A stretch of DNA of 64,000 bases, taken from positions 162,395,455 to 162,459,454 of the forward strand of contig CM062294.1 in NCBI GenBank assembly GCA_031216915.1, read 5' to 3'. Below the pieces are notes generated by a model that did no database searches, was not told the DNA's origin, and saw only the letters and a program-made list of their open reading frames with translations. The stretch is from Pictodentalium vernedei (lineage: Eukaryota > Mollusca > Scaphopoda > Dentaliida > Dentaliidae). A program made the position numbers and the translations under genes. Shown here piece by piece: positions 31,812 to 41,706 of the stretch (its first letter is position 1; each line of letters starts with the position of its first letter).

Positions 31812-34120
31812 TAAAGACCGTTGCACTTGGCCAGGCACGCTAACTGCAAGAATGTGTTGAGTTTATTTTATCAATAATTTATATTCGTTTGAGCAATGCA
31901 AATTAGAATATAAGTACATATAATAAATAGTATATCAGACTTGTGCAGACTAAATACGGGAACTATTTTATCAATTGCGCGGGTTAAAAATCTTTCATCG
32001 CTGGACGCGGATACAATGAGATAAACGGAAGCTAAGCACCTCTTATGTTTTTTTTTATGATTCAGTTTAAGTTGTGCCTTTAATCTGATCGACTAAAACT
32101 TAAATTGGTAATGGCGGAACCTTGTAAGTTTATTAAACACTTGGAAACAAGAAAACTAAGTTTTACGAGAAAGCTATGTTGAATGTTTGTGTTTAATATC
32201 AAAGCGCAGATGGAATAATGCAGGCAAATTACAACTTCAAATAAAGCAGGAATTATGGAAAGGATAATACGGGAAACAGAGGGAATTCGGCCAGATAAGA
32301 CTCTCATCTGGACGAATAGCCTGGGCCAAGTGTATTGTTTGACGTAAATCCACTTTACTTAAATATTCTGTTTCAATACGAAAATAAATTAAATCTTTTT
32401 ATTCCGGGCAAACAAAACTTAAAATGTGGAAGTTTTTAATCAATTAATTATCATTCGGGATAAATAATCGAAGAAAAATAGCATGCTGTGCTCGGATGTT
32501 TCAATACAAACACCTGATAAAAAAATCGGTCAGGCCAGGTTGAATGTTTGTATTAGAACAATAACTACGTATTATCAAAAAAAAAGAATGCTCGGTTATT
32601 CTTTTCAGAACGTCCACCCATTTGTTTTTTTAAAAAATAATGCACCCTTACTGTTAAGGGCGGTGAATCTTTCGAATAATAGTGATATTGAAACCCTGGA
32701 AATTCTCAGAAGTGGGTTTTAGCGTGTACACTTACACGTGGGGGTGGGGGGGACGTTTACTTTCAGAAAAAAGTGTTTCATATGACAGCCTTAATTAGGA
32801 CAACATGCAACCCGATTACTGATGAATTGTGAGGGCAGGGTGATCACAAAATCATTTAGAATTTGCTAAACCATCAAACGCAGTTTATTATGAAATTTAT
32901 TATTTTGTGTATTGAGACTAAGTCTACGATGTCTCGTGACCAATAATAATGAACGTGCACAGAAAATTATCTGTTTCCCAAGTAACATTTTTTTTTTCAT
33001 ACCCAGCTTTCGGTCCGGTGTCTACTGCGCATGCGCCACTTTCGGGGAAAAAGTGGGTCTAAATCTTAACACCGATGCCTCTGGACAAAATATTTTAAAC
33101 AATAATTACACAAATAACCTGTTGGAAGACAATATTTTACGCGTTATTTCCATTTAGTTCCATTAATCTAGTTTAATGTAATATGTTTATGTTGATTATA
33201 GCGCAATTATTTTTTGCTTCCTTTTTAATATGAAAATTGGTCCTGAACATCGTGTAGAACCTTAGTAAATTTTACGAAAAATGCCGACCCCAAGTGTGTT
33301 TAAATATATTTTTTTACCTTTGAATATGTTGGGTGAAATTTTTAAGCGTTATTTTAGTAATCTGCAATAAATACAGTAATATAAATATAAGAGTGTACGA
33401 TATTTTCTTTTTGGTTCCTTTTTTGGCTGAAAAAGAACATTTTTCAGAATATTTCAAGTGAGCGTCAGTTTACGCGTGAACTGAGACTCGTCTTTTAAGA
33501 GGCAGAGTATTTCTCTTCACTTCGGATAAAGTGGAATATAAATGTGCTATGTGATTTTTGTTCACAATTTTACATCAAGGTGATTATAATTTTCATAATT
33601 TTTAATTTTTTTTTTCACTCGTCATTTCTGCTTCTCTTATGTATAATGAATCTGAAATTAAAGGCACGTGAGCATTGGTGATTTTTTTCTTGAAATACAA
33701 TTGAAATAAATATGAAAGGAAAGAAAGAAATCTTTATCAAAGAACACTACTGCTAGGATTAGTTTTTAAAAAAATGAAATTTCTCCTTATTGTCATAAAG
33801 AAAGGTTAAAAATCTCCCGTTGAGTATATTTTTATTAAGGTGATGATAAAGAATACAATCACAGTTCAGAAAATTACACTGGATTTCTCTCATGCTATCT
33901 TTCTTCACACTTGCAATGGATTAATCCAAGTAATTATAATCCTAGGACATGAATCCTCGAAGAACAATGGATAAAATATATAAACCAGATCTTCTGTTAG
34001 CAGCTACAGATTAGAGACGGGCTGAGGTGTTACTAATATTGTCATATACGATCTAAGTAATAATGAAGATCCGCTTGTACATCTGATTGTTTTTGCGGCA
34101 ATCACAAATCATTCGGGACC
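31812..34120. other. AT-rich DNA with no recognised feature
   Basis: Several short ORFs (reverse 32080-32307, forward 32483-32722, forward 32912-33157) have no recognisable domains. No repeat match was found. Long T and A runs are common. Confidence 0.45.
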
Positions 34121-34436
34121 CTTCCCTGTCATGAGTCTATCTGGCAGTATCAATTAAGGAAAAGTTAATTCTCTCGCTCGTTGATGTTTTCTGCATTCGT
34201 TCACCCCAGTATTTCGAGTTTACTCCCCTACCGGACAGAAAGCTGGACACGTGAGTTTTACCAACTTCTTTTTTTATCTTCCCTGTCATGAGTCTATCTG
34301 GCAGTATCAATTAAGGAAAAGTTAATTCTCTCGCTCGTTGGTGTTTTCTGCATTCGTTCACCCCAGTATTTCGAGTTTACTCCCCTACCGGACAGAAAGC
34401 TGGACACGTGAGTTTTATCAACTTCTTTTTTTTATC
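34121..34436 (+). repeat. 157-bp tandem duplication
   Basis: Two head-to-tail copies, 34121-34277 and 34278-34436, begin 'cttccctgtcatgagtctat' and end with 'caacttcttttttt'. They differ at about two bases plus the length of the terminal T run, so the duplication is recent. It has no ORF or transposon ends. Confidence 0.92.
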
Positions 34437-34809
34437 ATTCGGCGAGGCCTTGTTGCCGTATGAATGTATACACTTTCTTGGAAAGCTGGGGATAACACAT
34501 TCCCAGACACAGCGTGATCATGTCGTTATCTGACAAATTCGGTGCTCGTTTAGACATGACGTGAACGTCACTCGTGAAAATAATGTTATCGGTAGGGAGT
34601 AAGCAGAGTGATATGATATCGGAGGAGAAAACAGTGCGTAGTATGTAAATCAGTTCACCTCTTTAACCTTCGTATAACGGGAAATACCCAACGAATGACC
34701 ATCTCCTAAATTGATCTAATCAGATGGGATCGAAACATATCTCGTGTTACGCCTTGTGCAAAATGACCCGAGTGTCAAACTGTAGCACTATCTCTCGAAG
34801 AGTAGAGAA

Positions 34810-34856
34810 AAATAAGAGAGAGAGAGGGAGATAGAGAGAGAGAGAGGGGGGTGGGG
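34810..34856. repeat. GA-rich microsatellite
   Basis: An interrupted (GA)n tract passing into a G-rich segment. A second (GA)n tract lies at 50577-50612. Confidence 0.9.
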
Positions 34857-34899
34857 GGATGAAGAGAGGGACATTCAGATGGGAATGTAACGATGTTCC

Positions 34900-36370
34900 C
34901 CTCCCCTCTCACACGCAGTGTCAAATGTGGACACGTGCTCTAACACACCGAACAGAAGACGTGTTTGTTTTGTTTTGTTTTGTTATTTAGGGGAATAACT
35001 TTTCAATAGATATAAGAAGGAACAATCAAGATTTATAATTGCAAACTCTCGATAATAATATAATATTCGAATTTGTACAACTAAATTGAAGACACACATA
35101 CACAACTGAGTTAGGATATATTTATTTTAACTGTGGACTTTGTGCTGCTGCAATCCATAGACGATACACCGCGTGCGATTTACCAACCGTTGACGACGTC
35201 CTTGATTAACAAAGCACGTCCTCGTGTCACACCGTGTCCTCTGTGAAGGCCTTGCTTTTTGTCCTTCATTCACACCAATTACAAATGCAATCCATACCTT
35301 TACACTAAATATTTGAATTTTTTTAGCAAACTCAAGATTTCCATACAGAACATGTGTTATAATTATTTGAGTAAAAATGCGGGCCGAGTTATTCAGCAAC
35401 ACAAAGTGAATACACATATCAAACATAGTGAGGCAAAAAACAAAAACAGCAATCAAAGTTAATCGGAACTGCATGTTCAACTGGGAGGGTAACCGTTCGT
35501 TTATTAGAAAACATAACTCTTTGATCTAGCAACCTGAAAGGGGATGGAGTCGTATAACCAGAATTGTGAGGTTAGATGACCACATGTATAATTGAGGGAA
35601 GGGGATCCCAAGGTTTGGGGATGAGTTGGAGGGAACGTGTGCCTCCACCACAGATATATGTATGGGTACCAAATGAGAGAACATTTTGCGAGTAACCTGG
35701 AAACATATAACCTCGACACAAAAAAATAAAATGTGGGGGTGTGGGGGGGGGGTGAACTTCCACCGGCGTGATTGGGGTGAGAGGGCTATAAAGCGACCAG
35801 AGAAAGTAATTATTTTCCACAAGAAAACTAATTACAAGCCCGATATTATTTTTAGTTATTGCAATCTCAATATTTGACCTTCTAACATAGATCTAAAAGC
35901 CGTAGACTGAATGCATGTGTAATTTCACAACGATCTGGGCAAAAAACCCCAAGTCCCACGTTGAAGCGAAATATAATTTTCAATAAATGAAGCTCAGTAT
36001 GATGACCTAAAAAGTATACATCATAACTAAGAGGACTTCTGGAACATGATGTGGTAGGCACTCACCACTTTTCTTTTGACTGGGAAGGGAGCAGCGGCAT
36101 CCGTGTTATCTCAATTGATAAAAAATGCCATGATTCCGGAACAATTGCCTGTTTTTTGCAGTTGGTCAAAAGAGTGCTTGATTTTAAACCGACCACCCCA
36201 ATTTATCAGCCTTGCAATACTTTGGACTCTTAATATAAAATCAATGAAGGGGCATATAGTGAGATAAAGATTCGCTGCAAGTGTGATTTATGGAACTCGG
36301 TACTACATTATCCAGTTGGGACGTTTCAGAACATCTGTCCAATTTCCCTCACCACTCCATGCAGACATGG
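34900..36370. other. No recognised feature
   Basis: The reverse ORF at 35127-35480 (117 codons) and three overlapping reverse ORFs at 35504-35822 have no recognisable domain. The latter translate a G/C-biased segment and look spurious. Confidence 0.4.
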
Positions 36371-36373
36371 CGT

Positions 36374-36652
36374 CCGGTGTGACAGGAATGATAGTCCGTA
36401 GGAACGTTAGTCCCTCTGGACTATTATTCCGCGGAATTATAGTCCTAGGTCTAACATTCCTAGGAATAGTAGTCCTGCGGACTACTATTCCTAGGAATGT
36501 TAGACCTAGGACTATAATTCCGCGGAATAATAGTCCAGAGGGACTACGCAGGACTACTATTCCTAGGAATGTTAGACCTAGGACTATAATTCCGCGGAAT
36601 AATAGTCCAGAGGGACTAACGTTCCTACGGACTATCATTCCTGCCACACCGG
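36374..36652. repeat. 279-bp palindromic element with nested dyads
   Basis: Left arm 36374-36480 and right arm 36546-36652 are near-perfect inverted repeats of 107 bp, both ending in CCGGTGTG. The middle, 36481-36545, duplicates the inner part of the right arm. The arms are themselves built from short dyads such as ATTCCGCGGAAT, TCCTAGG and ATTCCTAGGAAT. The two long overlapping ORFs on opposite strands come from this symmetry. Related, more degenerate sequence extends over 36825-37015 and 38440-38780. Confidence 0.9.
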
Positions 36653-36824
36653 CACTTCAAACCAAACGTCAAGGCGTATGGTAGCAATCACTATCGATAG
36701 CGACGTACACGATCCATATTTCCGCAAAAACTGACCCGAGGTGACCAAAATATACCTTATAACTTAAAACGCACGTGAAAGCAGAATATTTTCGAAATTT
36801 GTTCAGTTGTAAACGGAATGCAGG

Positions 36825-37015
36825 TCCGTAGGAAAAATATTCAGTCGGATATTGAGTCCCAGTAATAGTAGTCCGGGGTCTGGAATTTCTAGGAATGCTA
36901 GTCCTGGGACATTTAATCCTAGAAAATATTGCCAAATGGACTATGAATTTTTAGAAAAAATAGTCCACTATCCAGGAATGTATGTCCTGAGTGGACTTTT
37001 ATTCCCGGGTACTGG
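36825..37015. repeat. Degenerate relative of the 36.4-kb palindrome
   Basis: Contains 'aggtccgtaggaa', 'agtaatagtagtccggggtc', 'tctaggaatgctagtcctgg' and 'gactatgaatttttagaa'. It keeps the alternating 'agtcc' and 'ctaggaat' words but not the symmetry. Confidence 0.65.
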
Positions 37016-37484
37016 ATGGGACAACTGAAACTAGCAGAAAACAAATTTTGTGGCACATTGCAAAGCCTTGTGCTATGTAAATGAAACTACAAATCATATT
37101 TCTAATAAGATTTTATTGGGCTTTTGTTTCGTCAGACTCACCAACTCCCAGACATGGTAACCCAACACAAGGCAGGTAAGCATTGGTTGAAAGCTTGTGT
37201 ATCATTAACGTGCTGCACGCCTTAGCACGATTTTTTAATCATGCACCCAGCTGAGCATTTAGGATTGAGTTACTTGCTCAAGTTCACTACGGAAGTAGCA
37301 CAGACCATGTTCGAACCGCCGAATCATCAATAACAATTTCACCATGCTAGTCAAGATGCCCCTACTGTCGTACCAACCTGAAACGGACTCCTGCTTCAGT
37401 GTACACGAAGGCGACGTAGCAGCAGGCAATGCACGCTTTTGAACTGCATTAGTGAACAAAAACTGATTGGCTTTCTGTGTGCAA

Positions 37485-37675
37485 TAAACTCCCACACACC
37501 CCCCACATCCACACCGCACCTATCCAGAAACACCCATCCACACAACCTATCAACACTCACACATCCCACCATCACAACCCATCAAAACCCACCAACACAA
37601 CCCATCAATACCCGCACAACACACCAACACTACAACCCAACACACCCACAGACATACACCCACCCGGCACCAGAT
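37485..37675. repeat. CA/CCA-rich low-complexity tract
   Basis: About 190 bp of irregular 'cacacaaccca' and 'ccatcaatacc' sequence. The two forward ORFs rich in Thr, His and Pro are artefacts of composition. Confidence 0.85.
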
Positions 37676-37860
37676 TAAGAAAACTTAAATATTTGTGATT
37701 TGGGTTTCAAAAATTAGAAGTCACTTTGACTATGATTCCCAATAATATTATTGGTGAGTGGAGATAGGGGAAGACAATAATTCCGAGGAATGAAAACCTG
37801 TCTCAATCATTGAAGGGGGAGAGGATGAGGTTGTGTAGAAAGTGAGTATAGCAGTCTTTC

Positions 37861-37871
37861 CTAAACCCAAA

Positions 37872-37938
<67 letters not shown>

Positions 37939-37940
37939 AA
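37861..37940 (+). repeat. TAAA microsatellite, probable SINE tail
   Basis: 'cctaaaccc' is followed by about 17 AAAT units, like the SINE 3' end 'gttaaacacc' plus TAAA repeats. The SINE body is not recognisable upstream. The reverse 68-codon ORF is an artefact. Confidence 0.75.
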
Positions 37941-38439
37941 ATGTCAGTCAACATTGGAAGGTGCTGCTGTTAAATATGGAAGGACTAGACATATTTTGGG
38001 CTCGTGCTTCTGATTCTGTTTCGTAGAAGCAGTTCACAGACTGTTCGATTCACAGACTGTTCGATAAGGTTTTGAGATACTTTACAACCGAGTCCAAAAA
38101 TGTCAATTTTGAGATAACATAATCAGTAGATTTTAGTTTTTAAAATTACTTGCAGTACTTAATTTGCACTAGTGCTGTGCTGATCAATGTGGAACTGGAA
38201 CAAATTCGTCATACCAAACAGTGTTCCATGTAAAGCGTCCTGAACTGAACACTTCCTGAGTCCGTTTAACTTGCAATTTTTGTATCCAAACGCGATACCG
38301 AATTATCAAGTAGCGCTGTGATTCTTATATAACGAAGTTCCGTGGACTTTAATATTCCGCATCCGTTATCCAATAGACTCTAACTTTCAGTTGTCAGAGT
38401 TCCAGATATTATGCTTGCTGGTCACTTGTGACACATGAA

Positions 38440-38780
38440 CTATTTATTCCGGTAATCCATGTCCCATGATCTGTTATTCCTAGCAGTCCGCGGTCTATTA
38501 TTCGTAACAATCCAAGTCCCGCGGTCTATTACTCCTTGTATCCAAAGTCCCCCGGTCTATTATTCCTAGTAGTCCAAGTCGCACGATGTTTTATTCCTAG
38601 CAGTCCAAGACCCGCGGACATTATTCCTAGCACTTCGTTCCCTGAGTTCCAGTTTGTTCTATGTGCCAGTAGGCACATAGAACACATTGGAACTCGGGGA
38701 ACGACTTTACGTCCCGCGGTTTATAATTTCTAGATGTCCACGCCCCACGGACTATTATCCCTAGCAGTTCACTATAATAT
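38440..38780 (+). repeat. Degenerate tandem repeat of about 32 bp ('ctattattcctagcagtcc')
   Basis: About nine loosely conserved units combine 'cggtctattattcctagcag' with 'tccaagtcccg'. The words match those of the palindrome at 36.4 kb, so both probably derive from one repeat type. The array is interrupted at 38636-38703 by a hairpin of another family. Confidence 0.75.
38636..38703. repeat. Hairpin GTTCTATGTGCC / GGCACATAGAAC, copy 1
   Basis: Arms beginning CGTTCCCTGAGTTCCAGTTT and ending in CGGGGAACG, with centre GTGCCAGTAGGCAC. The same hairpin occurs at 39661-39720, 44345-44405 and 57133-57195. Here it stands alone, without the second hairpin that accompanies it in the 39.8- and 56.8-kb copies. 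Confidence 0.85.
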
Positions 38781-38789
38781 CTAGCAATC

Positions 38790-39370
38790 CGTCAACTAAC
38801 CCGCCTTCCTTATCCATCCTGTCTTAAATTAGAGTTCCATACATGGTTAATCGTAGTTTTACATCTTCTGATGTTTGGAAGGTTTGCCAGGTAATTCCAG
38901 TAGCATAATTTTCCGATATCTATTCTATCTTTAACCGGCATCCACACGTGTTCCCCTCTGGCCACTTCTAGTGCAGCTGTGGCACTTGATCCGGTTATCC
39001 AATTTTGTAGAAGTTTTTCACTACCGTTTGGTTAAGATGGATCACATCCGTTTCATAAGTTATATTTGGTAATCCATACATATCTCCAATAGTTTTTCCA
39101 ACGAACACCGTGTTAAAGCTAATTCTTCGAAGAAGTTTTAACTGACTGAGTTTTCTTTTCCCCCTTGTCTTAAATTTATTTATGGGGTTTCAGTATATGC
39201 CTCTACCTGCAACACATACATTTACTTCAAAGTATTCATATTCTCCTGTTTCTCCCATTGTTATTTCCTTGCTTTCCTCTTCACCAAAAGATAATGTACC
39301 CAACATTCACATTCGCGACCCTTCTACCCTACGTCCACAGGTATTACCTTGCTTTTGTTTACATGAGAAG
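38790..39370 (-). pseudogene. LINE fragment, reverse strand, copy 1
   Basis: Aligns in order with 42245-42800 plus the sequence after 43064. Shared motifs include 'cttatccatcctgtct', 'tggtaatccatacatatctc' with its counterpart, and 'gttttaactg.ttgagt.ttctttt'. The 42-kb copy is recognisably LINE reverse transcriptase on the minus strand, so this is a decayed piece of the same family (the RT C-terminal region). It reads through 'aggtattacc', where the 42.8-kb copy carries a MITE. Confidence 0.65.
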
Positions 39371-39660
39371 TTGTAGAACCTTCCTTTTGTAAATTTTAGA
39401 AAAGTGTACCAGCGAATATTAGGGTCCTCCGAAGCTTCAGAGATTCGATTCTATATCAACTTCGTTAGCGTAATTCGGGATTACGTCGAATACGCTTCCA
39501 GTTTCGTTTATTTTGGAATCGGATTACTCACGATTTTTCACGAAGGTACGAAATCATTAACGGACTATTTTTTATAAAGAAGCGAAATTTAACTGGAATG
39601 TTCTACAAATCGTGCACCGCAATTATACTTTGAATCGCTAGCCGCTAGCTAGCAATTGTC

Positions 39661-39720
39661 TCCGAGTTCCAATGTGTTTTATGTGCCAGTAGGCACATAG
39701 AACATATTGGAACTCAGGGG
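39661..39720. repeat. Hairpin GTGCCAGTAGGCAC, copy 2
   Basis: Arms 'tccgagttccaatgtgtttt' and 'catattggaactcagggg' around ATGTGCCAGTAGGCACAT. It is a component of the element at 39540-39960. Confidence 0.85.
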
Positions 39721-39853
39721 ATGAAGTAGTAACACGGGTTCCCCTCGCAAATTTGGTAGGCGATAAAATGTGTTCTTTTTGTTGATAGATGTTAAATGAG
39801 TTGCTGATTGTCCTTCTAATGGTTGTTTTATAGACGTGAAGGCGTGTAATAAG

Positions 39854-39943
39854 CACAGAACGACACGCGAGTGTGAATGGGATAATCGATATGGCACTCG
39901 TGCCATATCGATTAACCCACCCACACGCGGGTGTCGTTCTGTG
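39854..39943. repeat. 90-bp palindrome CACAGAACGACACGCG
   Basis: Nearly perfect arms, CACAGAACGACACgCGagTG with the complement at the right end, centred on ATATGGCACTCGTGCCATAT. The paralogue at 56831-57001 has the same outer arms but a second hairpin inserted at the centre. Confidence 0.9.
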
Positions 39944-40089
39944 TATTGCCTGTTTCGTTTTCGGTTCAATCGGCTTCTCGATTTGCTTGTCTGCCCCACA
40001 AGTTACATAGTTACAGCGGTATTTATAATGTGGTGGAGCTCGGGAATTCTGCATTCCGCTTTATAGGTACTGTTCAGTCAATGCAACTT

Positions 40090-41205
40090 GTGAACTATGC
40101 TAACTGAGGGACGCGTAAGCCGCGAGGAAATACGTCGTAATTGTGTAATTTAGTAAAATAAGTGATTTCACGAACACTGTTTCGCGCTATTTCCGAATTG
40201 TTTCGGGATTCGATGTCGATGTCGAACCACGATTCGATTCGAGATTTGTGTATAGAATCGGTGTTATCAGCGACGTGCATTTCTCACCTCGACGAAAAGA
40301 TCTCGAATTATGTGCAGGAGATTGAAAGCACAAACAAACATCAAAAATGGACCACAGGCATTACCCGAATCTCCACTGGCTGAATTTATTTTTGGAGTTA
40401 TCACATTTTTAAAAGCTTAATGGGCTTGGATTCATCGGAATCTTCACTGCCCAGCTGTTCTGAGGGCAACCCACTATCCACGCAACAGACCTGGGAATAA
40501 AGGGTTTATGTCGTAACCCGTTCGCAGGTTACGCTTTACAGCATGGTGCTAATCATAGCAAAAAGCTTGTTGTGATGCTTCTCCGCCTTCACTGTGTTTA
40601 CTATACCAGTCATGTTTTTTTTTACGTTTCAACGGGATTTTCGCGAAAATAAATATCAACAATTAACTAATTAAGTTAATGCGACTCGTTGAAGTGTTTA
40701 TTATTCTCTCTGACAATCATAGTTTCGCATGTGTCCGATGCACCTTATTCCAATCAATCAAAACCGCACTGTGATAGACTAGCCAGTCTGTTGATTACAA
40801 GAAGGTATAATTACCTAAACACCAGTAAATAAATAAATTATAATTATACTGAGTGTTCAACTTTGTGCAGACTCCTGATACAATTACAGTGCTGTGATCG
40901 TAACAGTATTCGCTTTTGCGATCGGATCGCTATAGGATTGCTAGCTTCTAGCGGCTAAACATTCACATCTGAAGACTGATATTTCAAAATAACATTTTGC
41001 AAACTCATGACAAAAAAGAAAAACAAACGAACATGGGAATTCGCGATTAAACATTTCTGCAGGGATTTTTGAAAGGTGAGATATTACTGAGCTGTGTAGA
41101 GTTGTGTTTGCGTAAAAGGGATCAGAAAATTCCAACCAATGAAATTTGCTTTATTCACATTTTAATCGCATAACTGTACCGCCTTGAAGATACAGTACGG
41201 AGGAG
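40090..41205. other. No recognised feature apart from a SINE-tail scrap
   Basis: 'cctaaacaccagtaaataaa' at about 40811-40842 matches a SINE 3' end. Otherwise I see no gene or repeat. Confidence 0.45.
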
Positions 41206-41209
41206 GGGA

Positions 41210-41227
41210 GGGGGGGGGGGGGGGGGG
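41210..41227. repeat. Homopolymer G run
   Basis: About 18 consecutive G residues following 'aggaggggag'. Length may be affected by sequencing. Confidence 0.9.
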
Positions 41228-41349
41228 TTATTCATTATGAAATATGTATGTCTCTGGAATGGTACCTAACCCCTACGTAGCTGGCAGACGTTTATGTACC
41301 CCTAGGAGCCGCAAGTATAGCATCTCTGACTTATATCGTTATACAAATT

Positions 41350-41575
41350 AACTTTCGATAAAGTTATCTCCCTTGAAATTACAAAACGCGCGCGGAAGGT
41401 CCAATTAAAATAATAAGTAATTTTTAAGAAAACAAATATGCCTTGTGACATAGGTAGAAAATAAAACCAAATTTTCATTTGCTATTTTTAATAAACGAAA
41501 AAAAGGACATGAGCTGTCTCATGTTTTCGTTTATTAAAAGTAACAAAAACGAAACTTGGCTTTTAATGGCAAGCC
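41350..41575. repeat. Hairpin repeat with 'agttatctcccttgaaatta' head, copy 2
   Basis: Starts 'aactttcgataaagttatct' like 14546-14785. It contains the dyad TTTTTAATAAACGAAA..ACATGAGctgtCTCATGT..CGTTTATTAAAAG at about 41485-41540. It ends at the (AAT)n tail of the LINE. Confidence 0.65.
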
Positions 41576-41577
41576 AA

Positions 41578-41604
41578 TTAATAATAATAATAATAATAAT
41601 AGTA

Positions 41605-41637
<33 letters not shown>

Positions 41638-41638
41638 A

Positions 41639-41706
<68 letters not shown>
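41578..41706. repeat. AAT/ATT microsatellite, probable LINE 3' tail
   Basis: About 43 trinucleotide units directly abut the 3' end of the minus-strand LINE. Many non-LTR elements end in short microsatellites, so this may be an expanded tail. The forward poly-Ile and reverse poly-Asn ORFs are artefacts. Confidence 0.85.

Larger units (their letters stand above)
39540..39960 (-). mobile_element. Two-hairpin repeat element, copy 1 (reverse)
   Basis: Contains, in reverse relative to 56831-57400, a flank with 'aatcgtgcaccgcaatta', the hairpin at 39661-39720, 'cacgggttcccctcgcaaat', a linker with 'tgttgatagatgtt', and the palindrome at 39854-39943. The order and spacing match 56831-57400 and, for one half, 44290-44600. 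No transposase is present. Confidence 0.75.

Noticed and set aside
36283..36684. 133- and 114-codon ORFs on opposite strands
   Set aside because: Both translate the palindrome, so they encode nearly the same repetitive peptide from each strand.
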